Positions 55,160-64,000 of a stretch of 64,000 bases of DNA are shown here, in pieces. Below the pieces are notes generated by a model. That model saw nothing but the letters and a program-made list of their open reading frames with translations, made no database searches and was not told the DNA's origin. Both the position numbers and the translations under genes were made by a program. This DNA comes from Nemertoderma westbladi (Eukaryota; Xenacoelomorpha; Nemertodermatida; Nemertodermatidae): contig JAUCBJ010006900.1 of assembly GCA_032718475.1 (NCBI GenBank), positions 1-64,000 on the forward strand, written 5' to 3'. Numbering within the stretch: the stretch's first letter is position 1; each line of letters opens with the position of its first letter.

Positions 55160-56575
55160 TTAACCCATCATTTTTGTTCTGAATTTTAAAAATTTTTCTT
55201 TGAATAGTGGTTTGGTCATAATGTCTGCGATCATATGTTCAGTTGGGCAATGTTTTAGAACAACAATCTTCTTATTAACCATGTCTCGAATGTAATGATA
55301 TTTAATTTCTATATGCTTAGTTCTTCCATGAAAACGTGGATTTTCCGATAACGCAATACACCCATTGTTATCCTCGAATAACGTAGTGCTCCCATTTTGG
55401 TCAATGCCTAAATCCCCCAATAAAGTTCTTAACCACACTAACTCCCTGGTGGCGACACTAGCAGCAATATACTCTGCCTCCGTTGTACTCTGAGCCACAA
55501 GTGTTTGTTTTTTACACGCCCATGAAATAAGTGAATCGTTCACAAAGAACAAATATCCAGATATAGATTTTCTATCATAGTTTCTTCCCCAATCAGCATC
55601 TACATATCCAACTAATTGAACACGGTTGTTTGATTGATCAGCAACATATTCAATGCCGACATCCATCGTTCCTTTAATGTATCTGAATATTCTCTTCACC
55701 GCTTTCCAGTGTTCCTCGCCTGGATTAGAACTGAATTGATTAACATTACTTAGTGCTGCAGCCAAGTCCGGTCTTGTAGCACAAACAGCATATGTCAGCC
55801 CTCCAATAGCCGCTTGATAACTCTTCTGATTAACTGACTCCCCTTCATTAAGTGACAAATTTGAATTGGCATCAAACGGTGTTGAGACAGTATTACAGTC
55901 TTGCATTCCAAACTTATTTAAGAGATCTTCAAGATATGCTTGCTGATTTAATTTTAATTTTCGATTATCGCGATCTCTTTCTATCTTGATTCCCAAGCAG
56001 TAACGTACTTCACCTAAATCTTTTGTATTAAATCGCTCTGAAATTGCTAATTTTTCTTCCTTCAACATAATCATGGAATTGGAGCAAAGCAGTAAGTCAT
56101 CTACATATAACGCCAATATTAGAAAGTTATTACCTTCTCGTTTTATATAAATACATGGATCTGCATGCGATTACATGTAGCCATTATCAACCAGATTGTC
56201 ATGCATTGCTTTATTCCAACAACGAGATGCCTGCTTTAAGCCATATATGCTTTTCTCTAATTTACACACTAAATGTTCATCTCCTTTGAGAATAAAATGT
56301 TCAGGTTGTCTCATGTAAATTTCTTCCTCTAAAACTCCATTGAGAAATGCCGTTTCAACATCCATATGATGAACTTCCAAGTCAAGTTCATTGGCTAAAG
56401 ATAGAATAGTACGAACAGATGTGTAACGAACAACAGGAGCAAAAGTTTCTTGGTAGTCAATATTGGGTCTGAGCAACGAGACGAGCTTTATATCGTTCAA
56501 TTTGACCATCACAACCTGTTTTCTCTTTAAAAACCCATTTACAACCCACAGCATTTCTTCCTTCTGGCAATTCAA
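55160..56575 (-). pseudogene. Copia RT and RNase H
   Basis: One frame with an internal stop at 56171-56173. RT motifs are YQETFAPVVRYTSVRTIL, VHHMDVETAFLNG, SIYGLKQASRCWN and, after the stop, ALYVDDLLLCSNS with both active-site aspartates intact. RNase H shows YVDADWGRNYDRKSISGY, TLVAQSTTEAEYIA and HIEIKYHYIRD. The stop falls between the SIYGLKQA box and the YVDD box, so no complete RT can be made without readthrough. Confidence 0.92.
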
Positions 56576-57428
56576 CTAATTTCCACGTGTCATTCTTTAT
56601 CAACGAGTTATATTCCGTTTCAAGAGCCAATTTCCACTTTTCACTGTTCACACTATTGAGTACTTCATTTACTGTCTTTGGCGTTTCTCCTGACACAGAG
56701 AAAACCATATTCTCGAGATTCTCACCTTCTATCCAATCCCCATATCTATCTGGTTGTCTTTTTATGCGTGTAGATTTTCTTATAGACGATTCAGCCGATT
56801 CATCATCATGGACTTTGTCATTTATGGTTGTCCCCTTAGCTACAATAGGTTCACTCTTAATGATATTTTCCACATCATTATCCACATTGATCACTTCATC
56901 ACACTCATTGATAATGTCACTTGTACTATGACTAATACGTCCATCGAAACTTAATTCATTAAACTTAATATCACGACTTGTTGATACCTTTTTTGTATCC
57001 TTATTATATACTCTATATCCCTTCCTTTCACAATCATATCCAACGAACACATGTTTGACACTTTTAGCATCCCATTTCTTCCTTTTTTCGTCTGGAACAT
57101 GAACCCATGCGTCACACCCAAACACTTTAAACTCATCTACTGATGGTTTAACTCCATAAAAACATTCATATGGTACTTTAGAACAAACGGCTTTGGTTGA
57201 ACAGCGATTGTTTATAAACGCAGAAGTTAGAACAGCTTCTGCCCAAAATGAAATAGGTAGTTTAGCATATTGTAAAATTGCTCTCCCACTTTCAACCAAA
57301 GTTCGATTTTTTCTCTCAGCTATTCCGTTCTGTTGTGGTGAGTAACAAACAGTCATCTGTCTTAATATGCCTTTTTTCCTTAAAATAATTTTTGAATGCA
57401 TCATTGACGTACTCTGTTCCGTTGTCAA
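56457..57428 (-). pseudogene. Copia integrase end and RT start
   Basis: It begins in a different frame from the upstream integrase part (shift near 57350-57400). It shows YSPQQNGIAERKNRTL, containing the third catalytic acidic residue of the integrase, then the GKEX-type linker (FGCDAWVHVPDEKRKKWD, CVFVGYDCERKGYR-like) and the RT start (NAVGCKWVFKEK). It ends by another frame change near 56470-56500 after YKARLVA. Confidence 0.9.
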
Positions 57429-58698
57429 AGCGTAGTTTTTTAATTAGTTTTCCTGTTTGTCTCTCTGCCATATGTTTATATTCCAGAAACTTGTCTATCA
57501 CTTCGCTTTTGGCCTTCATAAAATATACCGCACAAAATCGAGATTTATCATCGATAAATGTCACAAAGTATCGATTCCCACCTAATGATACTTCAGACAT
57601 GGGACCGCATACGTCAGAATGAACAAGTTGTAGAACACAATCGGATTTAGAGCTACTTTCCTTTGGAAATTCATTTCTGGATTGTTTTCCCAAAACACAT
57701 CCTTCACAAAATTTCAACTGATCTTTCGTATTTAAGTCAATTCCATGTACAAATTCATCATTAAACATTTTTCTTAATGTTTGTTCATTGACATGTCCAA
57801 GGCGACAATGCCACAAATCTATGTTTGATTCAGATTGAGCAAAATTTACCTCATGTTTCTCTTTATTTACGTGGCCTTCAAGCTCATATTGATTACCATT
57901 CTCGGGAATTTTTGCAGTGATTAATAATTTATTGCTTTGTTCGCTAAATACATTACACATGTTCTCACTAAACACGACTTGGCAATCATGATTTGTTATT
58001 TTCTTCACTGATAATAAATTTTGACACAAACTCGGAACAAATAAAACATTCTCAAATTGACATCTTTTAATCATAAATGCATCATTTAAATTGTTCCATT
58101 TAACCATTCCAATACCCAAAGCTTCAACAGTTTCATTATTAGCTAAATGAATGACACTGGGATTTTGTAATTCAACGTATTCATGAAAATTATCACGTTT
58201 ACAGCACATATGTTGCGTAGCTCCTGAATCTATAAACCATTTACTACTATTATCATTTTTGTGAGATATTCCATTGCTCGATAAACACCAAAAGGTAAAA
58301 TCATTCTCATCGTTTTCTAATCGAACTACATTAGCACCTTGGTTTGATAAACCAGAACTTCCTCTACTGTTCGTACTCGTAACATTATTATCTGGCCGTG
58401 TGCAGTATCTAGCTATATGCCCATATGTACCACAATTGAAACACCTTGGCGATTGGCCGAAGCTGTTCCTAGCACTGTAACTATTATTATTATTATTAGA
58501 ATTACCTGCATTTCTAGGCCAGCTGCTACCTCTTCCTCGAGCACTACCTCCGCGAAGTCCTCTGTTCCATGACGCACGACCTCTACCTTGATAATTACCT
58601 GAAGCAGCATTGGCAAATAAAGCATCATTTTCGTTTGAATCAAATTTATGTGTTTCTTTCTTTTTTTGTTCTTCCATTAATAATTTTTGTCGCAGAAA
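57316..58698 (-). pseudogene. Copia Gag zinc knuckle, protease, integrase core
   Basis: Continues the Gag frame after the stop at 58699. It contains a Gly/Arg-rich stretch (GRGRASWNRGLRGGSARGRG), the CCHC knuckle CFNCGTYGHIARYC, the protease motif WFIDSGATQHMC and the integrase zinc motif (HCRLGHVNEQTL, CEGCVLGKQS). Two core acidic positions are present (LVHSDVCGPM, LRFDNGTEYV). It ends in an out-of-frame stop at 57316 after the frameshift. Confidence 0.92.
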
Positions 58699-59232
58699 TT
58701 ATATAGATAGATCATTAGACATTTCTAATGTGCTTACCAGCATTTCGTACGATCTTGGTAAACTAAGCAGTAATTCCCATATTTGCTCTTTTTCCGGCAC
58801 ATTTGCTCCAATAGCATCCAGTTGAGCCGTCAATTCCTGATGCTTATTGATATGACTCATCATATCGTCGCCTTCTTGCATAACAGCGTCTCTATACTTT
58901 CTTTTATAATAAATTATATTTTGCATCGTTTGCATTTCGAACTGAGTCTTCAATCCATTCCACGCGTCTAATGCAGATGGTTTCCCCATCACTAGAGGTA
59001 ATTGTGAATCGGCAAGATGCAAACTAATTTCTGCGCGAGCTTTCTGATCTTTCTTCAACCATTTTTGAAACGCATCGCCTGCTGCTTGTGGTGCGGGTTC
59101 ACTACCATTTACAACATCCCACAGATCCATTGAAATCAGTACCATTTGCATTTTATGCTTCCACATAAACCAGTTTTGTCCTGTAAATTTATCAGTACGT
59201 AAACCAACTTTATATTCACTGGACATCCTCAC
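58699..59232 (-). pseudogene. Copia Gag, N-terminal part
   Basis: ATG 59232 opens 177 codons with a copia-type capsid (FTGQNWFMWKHKMQMVL, AWNGLKTQFEMQTMQNI, MMSHINKHQELTAQLDAIG). It stops at TAA 58699-58701. The same frame resumes immediately downstream with the rest of Gag, so this looks like a single nonsense change. Confidence 0.9.
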
Positions 59233-59374
59233 AAGCTATATTACTCAACATAAATTTACTCTCAATTCTCAATAAAAGTTATACAGTACATTGTAATACA
59301 CAGTACGACAAACACAGTTCACATCATTTTACCCATACAACAGAGGTCGGTTAGTACATGTTGTAATTAAACGT

Positions 59375-59389
59375 CCTGGGCCCATAACC
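59375..59389 (-). other. Copia primer-binding site (initiator tRNA-Met fragment)
   Basis: The minus strand reads GGTTATGGGCCCAGG directly after the 5' LTR. It is complementary to the anticodon-stem region of initiator tRNA-Met, the same unusual internal priming known for Drosophila copia. Confidence 0.85.
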
Positions 59390-59632
59390 TATTAGAAAAC
59401 AATTTATAACTGTGTCTCAAACAACCTTTTAATCAAAACATAAAAAACGCTTTTCAAACTAGAAATAATATATCGTACAGTAAGTTACATTAACAGCTGA
59501 TAGTCCATTTGAGTTTAGAAGACAAACAAACGCCCATCACCAATATACATAGAGATATTACAAAACAGAACTATATTGTGCAATACAGTTTGGCAGAGTA
59601 CTTGACGAACCAATAATAAAATATTTCCAACA
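59390..59632 (-). repeat. Copia 5' LTR
   Basis: A 243-bp partner of 54869-55111, followed by the TSD ATTAT. Confidence 0.94.
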
Positions 59633-59637
59633 ATTAT

Positions 59638-60643
59638 TCATATATTATATTATTCATATTTCACGTAAGGGCGATATTTATTGACAAATAACACAATGTT
59701 TTTACCAGATAGTTCGACTGTGACAGGATCGAGGGATCCCGACCGGGTCTAGTAAGTACGCGTCACAGCAGGCTGATATGTCGATGAAATATAAAAGGTT
59801 TGAGTTCGGTGTTCAACTGGTAGACTGATAATATAATATGAACTATTGATAGCATACAGGCATAGGAGCAATAACCAGAAATAATATGTAGGCCTATAGC
59901 AGCACCGCAATGACGGTCGAACTATGTCGCCGGTCCATGGTAAACTGGTGACTACTGAGTAAACTGACCGGTAGTGGGGCATGCAACATGATATATAGGT
60001 TACTGCACTTGTGGCCTTGTTACTCAGTCGATGCTTGCCCCCCATTGGCCAATAACCTAATTCTCGCCCTCCTATCTCTCTGGGAGTGTTCTCCCCTTGC
60101 TACTGTCATTCTCTCTCTCGGAGGTATCTTGACCTCTAACCTCTATTGTGCGAGGCCCTTTGGGGTTTGTCGTCCCCGTTTATTTGGGTGATACGAGGTT
60201 GATTGGCAATCAACCTCGTACTCCCCAATATTGCTTAAAGGCGCTCTTTCCCACTTTATGGGGGTTGGTGAGGCGGAATTGAATACGCTCACACTCCCCC
60301 CCATGCTATCTTCCCAGTGAGAAGATAGCATCAACCTCTAAGTGCGCTTCAATTCCGCTGGAAACTCGATCTACTATCGGGTGTGGGGTGGATTTATTTT
60401 TCTTTGGAGCTGGCTTTCCAGGCCGCTCCCTATGGGTATGATAACGCTACCCAGTCTGACGTCTAGTGTCGGGCCGATTGTGGACTCTCACACAATTTTG
60501 TTTCCCCAACACTCTCACCACTCTAACTCCGCTCTAACTTCTCCACTCGAACTCCGCTCTAACTCCGCTCTTACTCTCTCCCCACACCTGAATCGCACTC
60601 TTCTCTCTCTCACCAGCAGCTCCTCTCCATACTCCTCTCTACT
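59638..60643. other. Spacer with hairpins before copy C
   Basis: No gene is seen. Two hairpins occur in 60190-60360 (listed separately). A short degenerate tandem of about 11 bp (CTCTAACTCCG) lies at about 60520-60590. Confidence 0.6.
60191..60356. repeat. Two clustered hairpins
   Basis: The first is TACGAGGTTGATTG / CAATCAACCTCGTA (about 60192-60220), separated by one base. The second has the inner stem ATGCTATCTTC / GAAGATAGCAT (about 60303-60331). It is nested in an outer inverted pair, CGGAATTGAA near 60274 and TTCAATTCCG near 60348. Confidence 0.8.
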
Positions 60644-61835
60644 TGTAAAAGCTTTTGTGGGATAACTGATTCGTTTGCCTTGTTGGCCAGTTCCCCCCCA
60701 GTCGCTAAGAATACTCTCAAAGTGATCTATAGTTAAAAATAGTGCAAGTTACCAGCTTATTGGCTGATTTGCTGTACGCAGGCATCTGGGCTCTGTTTAA
60801 TCGGCCAACAAGCCTAGGGAGGTTGCGTCATAGCCTTGTTTTTGTATCTCCCAATAGAATTTGAGTTAGCCTTGATTTTGACCTATCACAGAGCTGCTGA
60901 ACTGAAAATTTCCTATCTCACGGCTCTTTCTCTGTGTTGAACGGGAGCTTCGTGGAATAAGGGAGTTGGTATCCTCGTATAGAGCAGTAGTCACTAGTTT
61001 TTCAAAGCCACGAAAGAACGGCTTTTTAGAGTTTTATATTTTCTGCTTTTTAGCGCAACACTAGTAGGTTTAATTATAAGGACATATATCCGTTAACTGC
61101 ACCTCGCATTTAACTCGCATTTGACACACCGTAGTCACGGCCTTTAATAACTGGCTTTGTGAATACTGCATACTGCTATTTGTTGTCGGTTATTCATTAT
61201 ATTTGTTGATGAATTATTATATTGGAATAACGAGAAATAACCCCGACACCCAATATTCTTGATATACCGAAGGTAAGAGAGAAAGGTTACAGATAAACGA
61301 TTGTGACTTATGTTAAAGTGGTTTGAAGTGAATCTAATGTTATTTGATAGACCCTACATGAGTCAGTCTGTGTTCCTTTTATATGTGACTAAAATCAGTG
61401 AAGATCGGCAGATTAGTGTGCAGTATTGTGCAGCATTGTGTATGAGTGAGTCTGTTAAAGAAGCATTCCTAAAGAATGCGCCATATATGTGAATTATAAT
61501 TAAGCCATATCGTTGTGAGTAGTTTAAGTCATAACTCTGTTTATGTAGATAAAGCGCCACGTCCTAAAGGAACTGTTAATATTACCGAAGGTGAATAATA
61601 TTGTCAGAGATTATATAATACTGTCAGTCGAATAATACATTAGGCTTACATAGCAATAAAATTAAACCGTCGAACCCAATCTCCCGGGAATATCCAGCGG
61701 GTGAATGATCGCGCACAGATTGGTTTCGACTAGTGTAGTGAATCAAATACTTGTCATAGGCTAAAAAGCGATTTAATATCTAGAAGACATCTTAATTTGG
61801 CGGGTTAAACTGCCAAAGGTCTGAAAGCGCGAACA
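60644..61835 (+). repeat. Copy C 5' LTR
   Basis: TGTAAAAGC...GCGCGAACA. Homologous throughout to the LTRs of A and B, but with several indels, so it represents a diverged subfamily member. Confidence 0.9.
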
Positions 61836-64000
61836 TTAAAGGATATAGCTTCTGTATTGCAGTAGGCAATAAAGCTGAAGTACCGGCAACCGGTACCCAG
61901 TAGGCCTGACTACCTAACCACCCGGACCGGTACCTACAGCAGTACAGGTACAGCAGTATTATTCGATTTTGATAATTATATACCGGTAGGCCTTAATAAT
62001 TAATCAGGGAGGGCCCGCCCTGGTTTTTTATTGAGATTTTTACTTATTTCTGTCAAGTTTTATTTGTTTGTAGGCCAGTATTGAACAGAAGGCGTGTAAG
62101 CCTGATCAGATTGTACAGACAATTTGTAGGCTGAGCTGTTGTCTGATTGCTGTTAAGTCTGAACGGATTGCAGTGTGTGTAGATCACCTGTCCGATTAAG
62201 TACGGTTAGGAAGTAGGGGCAGCGAACGCTGTAAGGTAAACCCCCAACTAAAGAATAAGTCGCACTACTGGGTTAGAGCGCATACTCCCTAATCATTTTG
62301 GAGTCTGCATGTCCTGTAGTTTATTTAGGCTTGAGAGTAGTCTGCCATCGTTTGGTCTGTACTTTGTTTGTGTAAGTCTGTACGGGTAGCGTATAATTTT
62401 ATTTAAATAATTTGTAGGCTGGATAGTTGTCTGGCTGTTATTAGGTCTGAACGGATTGCTGCGTGTGTAGATCATCTGTCCGATTAAGTACGGTTAGGCA
62501 GTAGGGGCAGCGAACGCTGTAAGGTAAACCCCCAACTAAAGAATAAGTCGCACTACTGGGTTAGAGCGCATACTCCCTAATCATTTCGGAGTCTGCATAT
62601 ACCGTAGTTTGTTTAGGCTTGATAGTAGTCTGTCAGTGTTCGGTCTGTATTTTGTTTGAGTAGTTTGTACGCGTAGCGTAATATTTATTATTCAGAGTTT
62701 ATGCGATTATCCGCAACATTCATTCCCCAAGTTTGTTCCTACAGTAATTGTGTTTGTTATACATACCGCTATAGTTAAATTAACCCCGGTACTACACGGG
62801 CTGCTCGGCGTAGGTAAAGACTGGTGATTTTGTGCATCGGTCACTCCAGCAGATGCCGTGGTTCTTTTAGCTGTTCAAGTATATTTAACTACTGATTATC
62901 TGTTATACAAGTACTCGTACCTAATTTAGGGTTTAGTGTACAGTACTTTCCGAAGTAATTAGTGTAGACATTATATCTGTGTTGTAAGGTGGTTGATAGG
63001 CACATTCGATTAGCTCTATTAACTTCTAGGTAGGAACACTCCGTGATACATAACGTAGAACCTATAGCGATACGGCTATAGGTCGTCAGGCGGTGGTATT
63101 TTCCTATCTAGACAACGCAGTGTATTTACTACTACTTATTATTTCAAATACCGTAGTACCCTGTCCGTTGTAATAACCAGTTTTCTAACCCTTTGTTAGG
63201 CTGGTTTGTAGACTTCTTGTAAAATTACCCTAAAAATTCGTATTTGTGTTTTTGTAAATTTTTGTGTTTATTTAGAGATTGTAATCTCACCCGAATTGTA
63301 CGTAATTTGTAGTATTAAGTAACTTAGGTAAATTAGAATTATTTGTTTTAGTGTCCTATAAGTAACACTTCACTGAAAGCGCACCGCTTTGTGTAGTGAT
63401 TACCCCCCAGAAATAATAACATTTATTTCAACATTGACAAAACCCATTAAAACGGGTATATATATATTATAAATCAAATCTAACGATTTATAAATAGTAG
63501 GCCTACCATATAACAATTAGGTCTCAATATCAGTGGGATTACTGCTCAAATAACGGTAGTAAAGTAAGTAAAGTAATCAAGTAACCCTAAAATACAGAAA
63601 TTCAATTATTTAAAATAATTGATATACCGGTATTTACGATAGGCCTATTATCTTTATTTCTATAAATTTAGGCTGAAATTATACCGGTACTTATAATTAA
63701 TTCTAGTCCAGAATTATATATACTACAAACTGTAAACTGTATACCGGTATTCCCGATAGGCTTATTATATATTTATATATATTTGTGCTAAAATTATACC
63801 GGTATTCTGTGATAAACCTAGTCTGTAATAATACTTATATAGTTATATATACCATAAGCATACCGGTGTTCTAATATATTATATATCACGCTACACTGAG
63901 TAGCAGTACCGGTAATTAATTACTAGGCTAGCAGTTAATACTGAGTTACTAGACTTGCTCAAACTGTAATACAGCAGTAGACATTCAACGGTATACATAG
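61836..64000 (+). other. Copy C leader with 288-bp tandem duplication
   Basis: Non-coding. The units starting at 62121 and 62409 (AATTTGTAGG) are duplicated over about 288 bp. The remains of the hairpin GTATTGC...GCAATA lie just after the LTR (about 61856-61875). ATACCGGTAT-containing repeats lie at about 63620-63880. Confidence 0.8.

Larger units (their letters stand above)
54869..59632 (-). mobile_element. Ty1/copia LTR retrotransposon, defective but recent
   Basis: A 4,764-bp element with 243-bp LTRs that appear identical, and TSD ATTAT (54864-54868 and 59633-59637). Its primer site is complementary to the initiator tRNA-Met anticodon region, as in Drosophila copia. The domain order, protease-integrase-RT-RNase H, is diagnostic for copia. 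The single expected frame is broken by two stops and two frameshifts. Confidence 0.95.
60644..64000 (+). mobile_element. Large BEL/Pao-class retroelement, copy C (5' part, cut by window end)
   Basis: It begins with a 1,192-bp LTR and then a leader colinear with A. The leader lacks both the LINE fragment and element B, so it supplies the empty sites for both. The leader reaches the equivalent of A 37950, and the ORF1 start would lie just past 64000. The 5' TSD would be CTACT (60639-60643). The 3' end is outside the window. Confidence 0.88.

Noticed and set aside
59700-59780. Possible LTR end near GTGACAGGATCGAGGGATCC and CGCGTCACAG
   Set aside because: A short inverted match only. No partner repeat, primer site or TSD was found in the window.

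Overview
This window is metazoan, repeat-rich DNA. It shows no host gene, tRNA or rRNA that I can support. Nearly all of it is one minisatellite array plus a nest of retrotransposons and DNA elements: BEL/Pao, Ty3/gypsy, Ty1/copia, a LINE fragment, a long-inverted-repeat element and a small TIR element. The mix of families, AT-rich leaders and frequent palindromes such as ACCGGT and TAGGCCTA suggest a marine invertebrate. The species cannot be determined from the sequence.

Layout: 1-963 is non-coding with a hairpin-type inverted repeat. A minisatellite of about 52-54 bp units fills 964-8826, 14908-17532 and 18720-18795. Its first break is a 6.1 kb BEL/Pao element (8827-14907, minus strand, TSD AACCG). 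Its second break is a solo LTR (17533-18719, TSD CTCCT). From 18796 to about 54083 lies a Russian doll. A foldback element with long inverted repeats is split by a Ty3/gypsy element (18816-51122, TSD GGTAC). That element is split by a large BEL/Pao-class element 'A' (22265-49676, TSD GGGCC). A is split by a 13-bp-TSD LINE fragment (24080-24783) and by relative 'B' (25233-37122, opposite strand, TSD CCTTG). A 0.7 kb TIR element sits in the foldback arm (51499-52219). A copia element (54869-59632, TSD ATTAT) follows, then a third copy 'C' of the large BEL family (from 60644), cut by the window end. C lacks the LINE and B insertions, so it serves as a natural empty-site control.

The most unusual content is the large BEL family (A, B, C and the solo LTR). 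It has LTRs of about 1.14-1.23 kb, a leader of 2 kb or more, and an extra coiled-coil ORF1 in front of gag. It also has a further region of about 1,400 codons (ORF3) between pol and the 3' LTR, with CCHC-type zinc knuckles and a basic C-terminus that match nothing I recognise. A keeps RNase H and integrase but has lost capsid, protease and the RT palm. B keeps ORF1 and a Gag-protease ORF but has lost RT, RNase H and integrase. B's two LTRs look identical, so it moved recently despite lacking an integrase.

Every other autonomous-type element here (BEL-1, gypsy, copia) also carries coding lesions, although the BEL-1 and copia LTR pairs are nearly or fully identical. The labels A, B, C, ORF1-3 and BEL-1 are working names only.
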